Source of the DNA: Fagopyrum homotropicum
Lineage: Eukaryota; Streptophyta; Magnoliopsida; Caryophyllales; Polygonaceae
Assembly: GCA_033239125.1 (NCBI GenBank)
Contig: BSWB01000006.1
Coordinates: 116,916,242 to 116,980,241, forward strand
Length of the DNA stretch: 64,000 bases
Direction of reading: 5' to 3'
This document shows positions 1-11,039 of the stretch, piece by piece (position 1 is the stretch's first letter; every line of letters starts with the position of its first letter). The translations under genes and the position numbers were made by a program. The notes beneath the pieces were generated by a model. It saw nothing but the letters and a program-made list of their open reading frames with translations, had not been told where the DNA came from and ran no database searches.

Positions 1-6
1 CTTCAT

Positions 7-1119
7 GTGGATGGAGACCTTAGGAGGATGATATCTACAGTAGGGCGGGATCAGTTTACTGAGATCCGAGCCCCAGCCTATTTGGAGCCCACCCTAGAGT
101 TTGTTAGCTCCTTCACCTACCTCCCCACAAAGCGATCTGTGAAGTACCGGTTGATGAACCGGAACTTCTTAGTGCCACTAGAGTACTGGAGAGAGATTTT
201 TAGTTTTCCTGAGCCGACAGCTGTTGACTTCCCTTCCCGATCTGTAGCTAGGGAGTTTTGGGGACAGATTGTTCACGTGGTTGAGCACGCAAACAGATGG
301 CGCCCTGGAGATTCCAGGGAGAAGGTCATCTTCCACTTAGCCTTTAGGTTAGCCCACCGGATCTTCAGTGAGACACTTCTGGCGCGTACTGAGACGCCCC
401 AGAAGGTCCGTCAGGGGGAGCTGTTCAGCCTATACTGCATGGTGACAGGAGGTATCCCGGACTTTGGCTTGATGCTGGCAGAGGATCTGCACAGGATCAA
501 GGCCAAGGCGAAGGGAGACATCTGCTGCGGAGGGATTGTCACCCACATCGCCAGCTATCAGGATATGGATCTCAGCGCTTGCACTATGGTGGCGGCTACC
601 AAGCCGCTTGGGCTGCAGGAGATGATCACTCGACGGATTCTGGTTCCCCGAGGTCTGACTACACCGTACGTGGCTATGCCATGGGAGCTGACTGCACCAC
701 AGGGGATCAGGTGGTCAGCACAATTTACTGTTTATGACCCTCATTATTGGCAGACTGCCTGGGCCCCACTGATGGAGGATTATAGAGAGGCAGCAACTGC
801 CCCAGCTGAGGAGGAGGCAGATGATGAGGAGACAACTGATGACAGAGATGGTGGAGTCCCGATGGATACAGGGACAGATACTACAGGGACTAGTGCACCG
901 GTCATAGATCTGGACGATGACACTGAGGATGAGCCTGCACCTGCTGCATCACCATTGAGACCTGCTAGGCGTAGAGCACGCCGACACAGAGATCCAGAGG
1001 CTCACAGTCGGATCGACGATCTGACGGATCAGGTTATTGACTCATATGCCGCTTTGTCACTGGATATCCGTGAGATGCAGGAGAGGCAGCATTACCAGCA
1101 CATGATGGCCCAGATTTAG
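7..1119 (+). CDS. Athila-type retrotransposon protein, env-like position
   Basis: 370-residue open frame ending in TAG. The frame is open to the window edge, so the true start may lie upstream. It resembles the Athila ORF-1 / plant retrotransposon protein family: a globular region (about residues 30-255) with family-like patches 'GGIVTHIA' and 'ELFSLYCMV', then an acidic tail (about 262-312, many D/E/T), a basic stretch 'RPARRRARRHR' and a short helical C-terminus. It sits directly before a long noncoding stretch, a polypurine tract and an LTR, the place occupied by the env-like ORF in Athila elements. The function of this family is not established; no signal peptide or membrane segment is visible in this part. 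No internal stop or frameshift is seen, so the copy may be fairly young. The upstream gag-pol is outside the window. Confidence 0.7.
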   Translation: MDGDLRRMISTVGRDQFTEIRAPAYLEPTLEFVSSFTYLPTKRSVKYRLMNRNFLVPLEYWREIFSFPEPTAVDFPSRSVAREFWGQIVHVVEHANRWRPGDSREKVIFHLAFRLAHRIFSETLLARTETPQKVRQGELFSLYCMVTGGIPDFGLMLAEDLHRIKAKAKGDICCGGIVTHIASYQDMDLSACTMVAATKPLGLQEMITRRILVPRGLTTPYVAMPWELTAPQGIRWSAQFTVYDPHYWQTAWAPLMEDYREAATAPAEEEADDEETTDDRDGGVPMDTGTDTTGTSAPVIDLDDDTEDEPAPAASPLRPARRRARRHRDPEAHSRIDDLTDQVIDSYAALSLDIREMQERQHYQHMMAQI

Positions 1120-2648
1120 TTTGAGCACGTCATGGGCTACCCATTCGATCCGTCCCAGTATCCGTATGTGCCACCACCACCACCACCGGATCGTGACTAC
1201 TGAGAGCTGCAGGATTTTCTTTCTTATTTTTATGCAGTTCAGCTTATTATCCGGTGAGTATTTTATTCCTTAGACTTATTTTGACCCACTGGGACAGTGT
1301 GTCCTAAGTATGGGGTGTTTATTGATGTAGTTGACTTATGTGATGTATGACTTTATTTGACCGGATATTTATTCATATTTATGCTTCACTTTTGCATCTA
1401 TGTGTTAATCTGAGACTGCATGCATACTTACAGGTTAATTGATTGAAAAAAATGTCGAAACTGAAAAAAAAACTGGTTTTAAAAAAAAAAATTTCAACCT
1501 CGACCGATAGAGTTCTGGCCGAACGAGGTGTTTCACCTCGGTTGACCTAAGAACACCTCGACCGAGATAGGTTAACTGAGAGTTTTCGAAACGATTTTTG
1601 TGCTCCTTATCTGGATATGATCTCAGTGAAGACTTTGTTTACTGACTGTTTTTGAAATCTTTATGTGTTTGAAAGGTTTTATAATATGATTAAGTTGCTA
1701 AATGCTTTGTTTGAAATTTTTGGCATGTTTAATACTTTGTTTTTATCCAAATTATGTTGAATTTGAAGGTTGACACCGCAAGATAAGTTCTCTCACTTTA
1801 TTCATGGAAAGACCAAGGCAATTCATTATTCTCTCTTCTTCTTCTTGATCATGCTTAGCCCCTCATATACATTTTGCCTCCCTTTACCTATCCGGGAATT
1901 TGGAAGCAAGCAAAGTGGTGAAAGCAAGTGAAGTAAAGTTTGAGAAGTTGGCTGGAAGTGAAAGTGTTAGAGAGTAATAATAGGTTTGGGGAAGTCAATC
2001 ATGATGATGAGTAACTCGGCACCATTCACATAGCCGGGTGTTTGTGTCTTGCCAAAGTCGGATTGAGCGATATTCCTAACGGGTCATGGTATGTGCATCA
2101 AGGGTTTGATGCATCTCAAGAAATTGATGACTGCTGATTTCCTAGGCTTCGGTTATTGTGCACCTCTGTCCATGCATCCCAAAAAGTAAAGTAAAAGAAA
2201 AAGTGTGAAATAAGCAAAGCTTATTGGTGAAAGATGTTGCAAGTCAAAGTCAAAGTGAAGTATATCCTTTCCCCAGATTCTAGCACCACATTACCTTACA
2301 TACATAACTACCCTACACGTTTCTTGACCTTTCTTTTGGGAAGCCCTTGAGACCTCGAGCTTGTTGATTGACTTAGCGGTTTAAACTGGATTATACATGA
2401 TTAATTTCGATAATTATGACTTATTATGCATTCTATGATTTTATGCAAAGATGAACAACTTTCTTATACTTATAAAATGTTTTGATCATATTTTGATTTT
2501 AAATTCCATGAAGTATTCTCTTAGAGTGATCTATGATTGTTGCACACTATAAAAATGTTTTGAAAGACTTTTTCATTGATTTTCTTGACTATTAATCCAT
2601 TCTATCTTGTCTTTTATATGCGGAACTTGCTTGGGGACAAGCAAGGCT
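1120..2648 (+). other. 3' noncoding region of the Athila-like element
   Basis: About 1.5 kb without a credible ORF between the env-position ORF and the LTR, as is usual in Athila elements. It holds a (cca)n run near 1170-1187, an A-rich stretch at 1445-1493, and a PPT-like string 'taagtatggggt' near 1304-1316 that is repeated at the true LTR boundary. Copies of a 'cacctcg/cgaggt' motif lie at 1525-1570. I see no gene here. Confidence 0.6.
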
Positions 2649-2663
2649 AAGTATGGGGTATTT
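2649..2663 (+). promoter_or_regulatory. Polypurine tract of the Athila-like element
   Basis: Purine-rich 'taagtatggggta' lies immediately before TGATAGC, the start of the LTR. By position it is the plus-strand primer site for reverse transcription. Athila-type elements commonly carry a similar 'aagt.tgggg' string at this place. Confidence 0.6.
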
Positions 2664-3217
2664 TGATAGCATGAATTATAGTCTATATTTTGGGGTTTGT
2701 TTAGACGTTTATCTTCAATAATCTGCATGTTTGTATGTATATTATGTGATTATATTACCATTTCATCTACCTTTGCGGGAATCGAGGTCTACACCTGGTT
2801 TTGTTGTAATCGTAGGTAAAATGACACGTTTTGCATAAAAAAGGAGCAAAAGGAGCTATGGAGTCATTGGAGCTACATTCAGGAACATAAGGAACCATCC
2901 AGGAAGCATAGCCATGGATTAAAGATTCACTTTGGACCAGATTTGAGAGATTTCACATTCAGTTGTGACTCACCTCGGTTGACCACAGATTCACCTCGAC
3001 CGAGGTGATCCAGAGAAATTGACTCGACCGAGGCGAACACCTGGGACGCGGCGAGAATATTTTATTCTTGGCTGAGATCTTTTATCTTTGGAAAGAGATC
3101 TTATATTTTTTTGGGCTTGGCTCCTGGAAGGAAGAAGATATACTAGATCATATATTTTACCTATTTTTATGGGAAGAGATCTTTCTAAGATATCTTATCT
3201 TTGCAGAGTAATTTTCC

Positions 3218-3225
3218 TATAAAAA
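3218..3225 (+). promoter_or_regulatory. TATA box in the Athila LTR
   Basis: TATAAAAA followed by GGGTCGG, about 555 bp into the LTR. It is the best TATA-like site in this LTR and would place the transcript start near 3250. Confidence 0.45.
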
Positions 3226-3814
3226 GGGTCGGATTTCCCACAAATCCGACATCCTGCATACAGTTGGAAATCACGTTACTACACCGCGGAAGCCATACTC
3301 CAGTTGGGAGATTTGAAGAACCTTTTTGAAGGTTGAAGAAGGAAGATTATAGCTTTTATAGCTTTTGAAGGGTTTTTGTAAGATAATCTTAGATTCCCTT
3401 CCTTGTTGTCTTACCTTGTTGGATTTTTATCTGAGGAACGCTTTGTTGTGATATTTGATTCAGTTATTGAAGTCTTTTCATTAAATTCTTCTTGTTCAAA
3501 TATTCACCTTCTTCCCATATATTTGATCATTGCTTTCATGATGATGAGTGGCTAATTTCCTTGTGTGATTCTAGGGTGATTGGCTGAAGGTTGTGGGAAA
3601 AACAATGATAGAATGATCTTAATCACAGTAGGACCCTGAAAGTTTGAGTCTTTACCTTAACCCTAAGTATCTCGTTCAGTCGATGAACATCTCGGCCGGG
3701 GTGGAATTTGGCTGACCGAGGTGGCTTATCTGATCCGAAACTGAGAGTTAAGTGTTAGAGTTTGCCAAATCCTATCCTTATTACACCTTTCCTGGTTCAA
3801 TGCAAGCTTAGGAT

Positions 3815-4072
3815 GAGACTTACCCAGTAATTCCTTAGTTTGATTACCTAAGATCATAAGTATAGGTAATAAAGGTTTATCCTTTATTAGGGTTTGAGTG
3901 TGCTTTCATCCCATCTTTGTGAGTTAGCCTGAGACTTACCCGGTAAAGGTTGATTCTATTCCCTTAGATGGTGTGTTAGTTTGAGGTTATAGTTCTTTAT
4001 CTTAATTCCTTGAGACTTACCCGGTAATAGGAGTTACGGTTTAGGATTAGTGAGTAGTGAGACTTACCCGGT
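3815..4072 (+). repeat. Four spaced copies of a 16-bp motif in the Athila LTR
   Basis: 'gagacttacccggtaa' or a near match occurs at 3815, 3931, 4012 and 4059, with spacing that shrinks (116, 81, 47 bp). All are in direct orientation in the downstream part of the LTR. Confidence 0.75.
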
Positions 4073-4418
4073 GATCTATTCCACTTTAGTAACACCTTCC
4101 CCATGCAAAAACCTCAGCTTTGTCCGCTTATCTTTAGATCTTGAGTTGGAACCACAACTAGATGCTTTAATCCCTAGAATTGCATATTTCCTTTATTGAC
4201 TTCTATATCATCTTTGATTGTTTTGATTACCTTTTGTGGTTAGTATTCACATAAGCATACCGTGATTGGACTTTGTTTCACTAAGTCCCTGTGATCGACC
4301 CCTGGAATTCCTTGCTTTTTACTACGATTGACCCGTACACTGCGGGTTCGCATCCTTGTTTTAAGCTTATGTCTAGGGTTATAAATATAAAGCTTGCACA
4401 CACCGTTTGGAGCGAACA

Positions 4419-5240
4419 TACTTATTTTGTGACACGAGGGATTCCCAAATCTCGCATCCGCCCCGTGTACCCATCAGGAGTGGATCCGATGCATCTCACC
4501 CTGTACTTGTATGGTCTGGGTATAGAGAACCTCCCAGTCTCCCGGCAGAGCTGGGTAGTGATGTCACGGCCCGTTATACATACACTTGGGCTTTAAAACA
4601 TAATAACCACGGTCGTCCTAACAAGTTGTTGTTTTTATTATAACACACATTGCACACACACAACCATTATCACCCAACTAATATCCAGAAACCAGCTAAG
4701 TAAGTCGCAAGGACTTATCTGAGTCAAATCACACTCTAACAAGTCTCAAATCGGTCCGTACTCGTGGTAACTCAAACGCCTGTCAAATAAGGCATGTGGA
4801 TCAAAATCACATCCAGATGTCCAACCTCATGCGAAGGGATTACGGAAAAAGCTCTCTTATGGTAAAAGACCATTTTACCCTTAGTGCCTAAAGTTCTCAA
4901 AGTTTATTCTTGAATTCTACTAATTTCTTTTAGAACTTGTTTTTCATAAATTGTTTCTCTCTGATAGTTTTTATAAGTTATAAGTTAAAACTCGAAACCA
5001 CTCCTCAAAGAACCTCACTCCTCCTCTTTCCGATTACCACTCTACTCTTCTACATGTATATATACGTATGTGCATACTCTAACTTTTCCTTCAACTCGTA
5101 TAATTCCGTAACTACTCGATATTTATATAGCTACATAATTTTATTTCTCATCTCGTACGGATATATGTACACTTACGTATATGAATATGTATATTCTTAT
5201 ATGTATACCTATATATATATATATATCCAAATTCCAACTA

Positions 5241-5276
<36 letters not shown>

Positions 5277-5303
5277 CACTCACTTTTTGCAGCAAGCACT
5301 GCA

Positions 5304-5341
<38 letters not shown>

Positions 5342-6347
5342 TTCCATCTCCTTACAATACTTATACACACATGTACTCAATTACAAAGGAATTCATGAAC
5401 TTCTAGCTTACTACTACCTAACTGTACATTCATTCCTCTACTCAGTACATTACTCCTCAAAACTGTGCCTATCTCTCTCGATCATACCTATATACTCACA
5501 ACCCTACACTTCTCTATCTATTATACAACCAAATACGCAACAAGGCACTGTCAAAGGACTCACCTAAAAACAACCTGCAGTAGCCCGTTCTTCTTCAGTT
5601 CGCGAGGTGTAGCCAACGTCCTGGGCCGGCTCGAATGTGTCCCTCACAGTGTACCACCCGCCTATTTCCAGCACTGCTGAAACGGAGGGAGAAGCGGCTT
5701 CAGCCGTTAACCACGCGAGTACAGAAGAAAGGGAGGGGATGTACTACTGCTGTTTACCTGAGTTACGATGTACAGGCAGGGGTCGAGTTTCGTCACCGAC
5801 AGCGGAGGTTGCTGGCGTTGCAGGCGGTCCGTGATCTGGCTGGTTCAGGGTTCGTGAAGAGCAGCAGGGTCGGCTGTTGAGCGGCAGTGCGTATCACCAG
5901 GGAGAAGTAGCAGCGTTATACGGTAATTAGGTTAAGGATAGATTAGAGTTAATTAGGTTTAAGGTAAGGTTAGGGTTAGTGGGCTACTGTTGGGCCGGCC
6001 AAGAAGATTCTTGGGCCTGATATTGGGCCAAAACCGGCCTGCTCTCCCATTAGAACAAGACTAAGGAACTTGTTAATCGCCCCGGATTTCTGGTTATGTG
6101 CGGAAATTTATATAATACGGAATTATATTCCGTATTATATAAATTATTATTATTTTATTTTAAGGGTGCGTAAATTATTTCCGGTTACATAGTTTCATCA
6201 TTTTATGTGAATTAAGGTCACATAAAATGATAGAACTTAAAACTCGTTTTATTTTATTTATTTATTTATTTATTTATTTAAGATTGACGTATCGGAATTC
6301 GTTTAAATTCAGTGTTAAACGGAAATTTAAAATTTTCGGTTATTTCA
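4419..6347 (-). mobile_element. Chromovirus-family LTR (solo or fragment), interrupted by the Athila element
   Basis: Colinear with the LTR at 15575-17779, including 'gacacgagggattccc', the (TA)n-rich middle, the GC-rich leader, 'gggccggcc' and the 'atcattttatgtga' hairpin (6197-6231). It ends ...ttatttca; the family consensus end is ...ttattaca. The first ~460 bp in plus coordinates (from 'tgtaacaccccg') are missing at 4419 and presumably lie on the far side of the Athila insertion. No polyprotein or polypurine tract follows 6347, so this is probably a solo LTR. The splice-donor-like site conserved in the family is altered here (4700-4718, GT to AT on the minus strand). Confidence 0.75.
5206..5336. 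repeat. (TA)n microsatellite blocks inside the LTR
   Basis: Three TA runs (about 5206-5226, 5246-5272 and 5309-5336) separated by short unique DNA. Apparent Tyr/Ile-rich ORFs here are translations of the repeat and are not genes. Confidence 0.9.
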
Positions 6348-6930
6348 AATAAATACAAATTTAAAAATACCCTTTTGAATCTTGAGTTGGTAGTAATATA
6401 TCTACGGATATTAGCCTAGTAATCTTGAGTTGGGATGACCTTCCTGGATGTAATTTAAACACAATTTGAGTTGTTTTATATTGGTGAGAAATTCTTGGAA
6501 GTAACTTAACTTGAGAACAAATTTGGTGTTGTTATGGCTACTTCGGCCCCCTATCACACTGGTCAGTTGTCAAGGAAGTCTCCATATGGTTTAATCCTTT
6601 TTCAAATTTCCATTTTTTAAGGATATGTTTGTTGTCAAAGTCTTAAACAATCATATGCCAACAGATTATTGGATTATTCTTTTGTCTCTCTTCATCTTCC
6701 CTACGCTAGAGTTCATTGACTATATTTCAATGTATTCCTGAATCAATAACCTACAGATTATGTTGCCTACATATTTGGGATAGTGGCTAAAGTAGAGCTT
6801 AAGAATGTAGCTTATAGTTGTTGACACAACATGGAAAATATATCCAATTTATGTTTGGTGATATGCAAGGAAGAAATGCAGCAAGTCTATCTAGGGAACC
6901 CTAATATTCCAAAACAAGTGATCAACAATT
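6348..6930. other. Unassigned AT-rich DNA
   Basis: No credible coding, RNA or transposon-end signal was seen between the LTR end and the duplicated block that starts near 6930. Confidence 0.5.
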
Positions 6931-7140
6931 CTCAGAGTACAAAAATATTGATTTTTAGAGTTAAAAAATCACATAAGCTTAGTATTGATTTTCAAAGTAC
7001 AAAAATACGGATTTTCAAAGTAAAAAAATCACATCAGCTTATTATAAATTTTCAGAGTACAAAAATAGTGATTTTTAGAGCACAAAATTATTGAAGGTTG
7101 TTAACTAACTGACCTACTAGTCAACATGTATACCTATGAC
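6930..7140. repeat. Left copy of a ~210-bp direct duplication
   Basis: Matches 7685-7905 throughout, from 'cagagtacaaaaata' to 'catgtatacct'. Each copy is built from a ~60-80 bp sub-unit around 'aaatcacatcagcttagta' and 'caaagtacaaaaata'. Confidence 0.75.
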
Positions 7141-7294
7141 CTACCATAAACAGGCAGGCAGTTCGTTGCTACATCAGCTTAGTATATATATCATTTCTTA
7201 ATTATCTCATCTTGCGTGAAAGAAGAAAGCAAATCAATATCATCCTCCCCCTCTTTACGGCAAGGCAAAGAGAATCATAATACTGAACATTTCC

Positions 7295-7609
7295 TTAGCA
7301 AGAATTTTGAATCTGAACATCCACATCAACATATTCTTGGCTCCTAGTATCACCCACGTAGGAATCTTGATTTTGAGCATCAATGTAGCCAAAATCTTCA
7401 TTTTGCACATAACAATAATGGTTCTGAGACTGAACATGACAAGAATCTTGATGTTGCACATAACAAGCATCATGATTTTGATTTTGAGCATCAACCACAT
7501 AATCTTGATTTTGGACATTATTATATATTGGTTGTTTTGCGTCCTTTGAGTCTAAAATTTTAGCAGCGCCAGTACTTTCGCAAGAAGTTGGCATACAGTA
7601 GGAGATCAT
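7295..7609 (-). CDS. Unrecognised ORF with short Gln/Asn/Asp repeats
   Basis: 104 codons. The C-terminal two thirds consists of imperfect 9-13 residue repeats built around 'NQD', 'QNQN', 'VQHQD' and 'VQNED', probably from a local DNA minisatellite. I do not recognise the family. It lies exactly between the two copies of the ~210-bp duplication, so it may be part of a decayed mobile element. Low confidence that it is expressed. Confidence 0.2.
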   Translation of the reverse strand: MISYCMPTSCESTGAAKILDSKDAKQPIYNNVQNQDYVVDAQNQNHDACYVQHQDSCHVQSQNHYCYVQNEDFGYIDAQNQDSYVGDTRSQEYVDVDVQIQNSC

Positions 7610-7684
7610 CTAGTCCCATAATAGAAATATTTGTTTTCAAATTAAACTCACAAGATGACTGATTGTAAATGGAAGCCTCAAAAA

Positions 7685-7905
7685 TCTCAGAGTACAATAT
7701 ACTGATTTTTTTTGAGTAGAAAAATCACATCAGCTTAGTATTGATTTTTAGAGTACAAAAATACCGATTTTCAAAGAAAAAAAATCACATCAGCTTATTA
7801 TTGATTTTCAAAGTACAAAAATAGTGATTTTCTGAATACAAAAATACTGATTGTTGTCAACTAATTGACCTACTACTACTAGTCACCATGTATACCTACA
7901 AATTT
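7685..7905. repeat. Right copy of the ~210-bp direct duplication
   Basis: Diverged copy of 6930-7140, including the shared ending 'ctactagtca.catgtatacct'. The two copies flank a ~545-bp spacer. Confidence 0.75.
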
Positions 7906-7915
7906 TTAGAGTAAA

Positions 7916-7959
7916 ATTGTCTTTACTTTGAAAATACGGATTTTCAAAGTAAAGAACAA
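7916..7959. repeat. Long perfect hairpin
   Basis: CTTTACTTTGAAAAT and its exact reverse complement are separated by 'acgg' (7921-7954). The arms extend by five more pairs (attgt / acaat) past a single bulged base. This is the longest compact hairpin I found outside the LTRs. Confidence 0.85.
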
Positions 7960-8625
7960 TCTTAATGAAATCTATGCCGTTGTGTGAGAAGGCAGGGAAG
8001 AGAGTTCGAGGGTGGTTTGTACAAGTGAGGAGGAGGTGGGCAGAAAAGGGTAGGCAGTTTGTTCAAAAAATTTTATATCTTTTTATGTTTTCGGATTTAT
8101 TCTCAAAACCGTATCATGTTGTCTATATATCAATAGGTCAACACATAAATACTAAATATTAATCCAATATACTAGATATTATACTTGATATATGCCAAAT
8201 GGATAAGAAACACATTTATGTATTTTTGTTGCCATTGTAGAACCACCTATAAGTTTTATTACCTCATCCCATTTTAAAGGCAAGAGAAGGTAGTTGCCCT
8301 GGGTCAAAGGTTGACAAATTTAGTACAACTGTAATGACATATTAGTCTTTTCTTGTATTCATCAACGAAAAGTCTCTTTTGTTATTATTATTATTATGCT
8401 ATCCTTGGTTCATTTTGTTATTCCGTTGTGCTATACTTCTTGTTACTCACACTATCTTTGAATTGCTTCTTCAATCATGAACACTTGTCAGATATGGCCA
8501 TCTAATATTTCAAGGTGTTTGTTGAAGCTAACTAAGAGCTTACATAATAGTAGCCCTCCTTCCTTCTTACACTTCTTACGTCAATCTACCTCTTTCTAAA
8601 CCGTTTATAGAATTCTCGACCGGTA
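7960..8625. other. Unassigned AT-rich DNA
   Basis: Short frames only, none with a recognisable motif. No transposon ends were identified. Confidence 0.45.
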
Positions 8626-9235
8626 AGTAATGACATCCAGACCCATTAGAAACGAGCCATTTGAGCCCATTAGGAGCCCTCCTTCCTTCTTCCTCTTACG
8701 TAACTTCAGCAGCCAAAAACCCTTACCTCCTCTCTTGCCTTCTACCCCCGCAGCTTCATCTCCCTTCCCTCGTACATCTGCAGGAACCACAACCCTCCCT
8801 TCTGCTTCCTGCGATCCCCGCTTCCACGTGCAACCCTAGGAGTCGCCTCCCTCAGACCTACGACAGCAGCCGCCGTGCCTTTCTACACGCAACCACAACT
8901 AGCAGCTATCAACATCCAAGACCCCCCCTCTGTAGTGATCTTCTCCGTCTCCATGGTTGTGCACACAATCATCAGCAACGAGTCAGGAGTCATTAAACTC
9001 GTCCACACCGAAGCGAGCCGCAATCCTCCTCCTCCTCGATCCCAACAAGCCGGAGCAGGATCCTTTGGGTTTTTGCAGACAACGCCGGGTTCAATCTCGC
9101 GAACAACAACACGGCGGAGAGAACCTTTGACGTCTCTCTACAGTCCAGTCGTGGGTGCGCCTTGGAGACCTGAGCTACGGGGGCGGCTGCCAAGATCCAC
9201 GGGTGCCCCTAGGGACCCTGAGCCGTAGATGCGGT
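8626..9235. other. GC-richer, Pro/Ser-coding island, unrecognised
   Basis: An abrupt rise in GC with overlapping frames on both strands (8630-8839, 8661-8996 and 8875-9228 plus; 8993-9193 minus). The composition resembles a plant 5' UTR or first exon (CT-rich, then Pro/Ser/Ala codons). I cannot match any frame to a family. It could be a captured gene fragment or an LTR leader. Confidence 0.3.
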
Positions 9236-11035
9236 CCAAGGACAGTGATACAAAATAGCCAACAGCTTTACAAATTCATAAATAACCAATTATAGCTACA
9301 GACATGAATTAACAAACATTTTTGCATTGTCCAAAGAGAAAATGAGAAAATGATACTACAAATTAAAGTAGTGACAATATTTTTGTTGTGAGTCAATTAT
9401 AGATGCAAACATGATATCAATACAAACCTGTGAGCCTTTCCCGAGGGAAACAGTACACAAACCAGAGTCTGATCTAAACAAAAGCATAATTACATAATAT
9501 GATAGAAAAAGCATATATACAAAGTTAGAAAAAACATAATTACATAATTTAATATGAATACTTTATCATCGTGCAACAAAAAAAGACTAAAAAAGGCCAA
9601 GAACATAAAAAAGAGAACTGGTAACTCTTGCATGCTAGCACCTAAACGGGTAGAAAAAATCAAGAATGATGTTGGGAAAAAAGCACAAACAGCTGGGTTT
9701 TATTGGTTTACAAAAATCAGTAAGGAAATTGAATTGTTTTTACAAAAAATCAGCAAGTTAGGTGAATAATACAAGTAAATTATTGTTGACTTCTTTTTAG
9801 TAAAAAAATCACCAAGGCAATTTGAACTGTTTTCAGAAAATTTCAGCAACATATGATGTAGTTTGGAACAACTTCGAACATGTCTTGTGATGTAGAATTT
9901 GAACAAACGTCAAATAAGTAATATCTAAAATATAATACATTACTTGAACTTAGCATCTTCTGACACCCTAACCCATATGTTTCATATAACAATGAATTTA
10001 GCTTTTAGATTGACCGCTTGGTTAGCTTGGCAATCAACTTCACAACAACAAAACTCCTATGGAAGTAGAAACAAACGCAAAGCTTAAGTGTGCAGAAAAC
10101 TTACAGCTTGCTGCCCTAATTTTTGAAAGATAACATCTACCGCAAAAATGTTGTTGAATGCTTAAAAAAACACAGCTTGTGAAATTCATCTTACTGCTAG
10201 AAAAATTGAGATGCCAAAACACAATAGACAAATGAATGCTCGATTAAAGGAAATTGAGAGAAGAAGAATATATTTTGACCCTTATCCACATGTGAAGTAG
10301 GCAACATATCCAAAATTAACAAGTAACTCGTGTTATAACCCCGCAACTGACATTTTACAACAAAACAACATTTTAGTTTAAACTTATAAACTTGAAAACA
10401 TCATAACTCAACTGCTTTCGTTCTGGATCTACTAGTTCTTTAAGAATTTGCAACTGTAAACGACTAGTCCTAGAGCATTCAATTCCTACTTTTGAAAACA
10501 TATCAACTGATACTACAAAATTACAAATAAGTCACCAAAACTGTGGAAATAGCTAATGACAAGACGAATATGATGATCCGTTTGGAATTAAATATGATAA
10601 AGAATGGGCTAACCCTAACTTAGGTGTCCTGCATACTGATTTTGTATTTATATTAACCAAGTTTATTTGGCTAAAGCAAACACTTCATTTCACTGTCATT
10701 TTGATTTGTAGAAAAACTATCTCTTATTGGTTACACAAACTGTGAAGTTGGAAATTGCAGCCTTCATTGACAAATAATAGATACATCAATAGATTTTAAG
10801 AAATGAAATTTGAGAAAAAAGACGGAATCAAAATGCAGGAAAAAATTGGAACTTGCTAAAATCTAAACAACAATTCTAACTACAAACATTCCTAAATCTA
10901 AGAAACTAACCAGTCAACTTTCAAATAAACCTAAAACTACCATCTTCATGTACCTTGCAAACTTCTTCCTTATAGGTGATGTCTAAAACAATAACTTATG
11001 GAAATAATGACAACAAGCGCCTTAAGTCTGGGTGA
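9236..11035. other. Unassigned AT-rich DNA
   Basis: About 1.8 kb with only short low-complexity Lys/Asn frames. No transposon termini, RNA gene or domain was recognised. Confidence 0.45.
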
Positions 11036-11039
11036 ACAA

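Larger units (their letters stand above)
2664..4418 (+). mobile_element. 3' LTR of the Athila-like element
   Basis: Starts TGATAGCATG after the polypurine tract and ends ...GCGAACA. The right end is set by the next base, where homology to an unrelated chromovirus-family LTR begins (compare 4419 onward with 15575 onward and 29640 onward). Length about 1.75 kb, in the Athila range. It contains a TATA box near 3218, inverted CACCTCG/CGAGGTG motifs near 2971-3030, and four copies of 'gagacttacccggtaa' between 3815 and 4072. The expected target duplication ('tactt' at 4419-4423) cannot be verified because the left end of the element is outside the window. Confidence 0.65.

Noticed and set aside
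4937..5567. Long Tyr/Ile-rich reading frames on both strands
   Set aside because: They translate (TA)n microsatellite inside an LTR; the same artefact occurs at 47070-48022 and 62159-62512.
5920..5990. Telomere-like 'ggttagggttag' string
   Set aside because: Only one or two irregular copies within an LTR; not a telomeric array.
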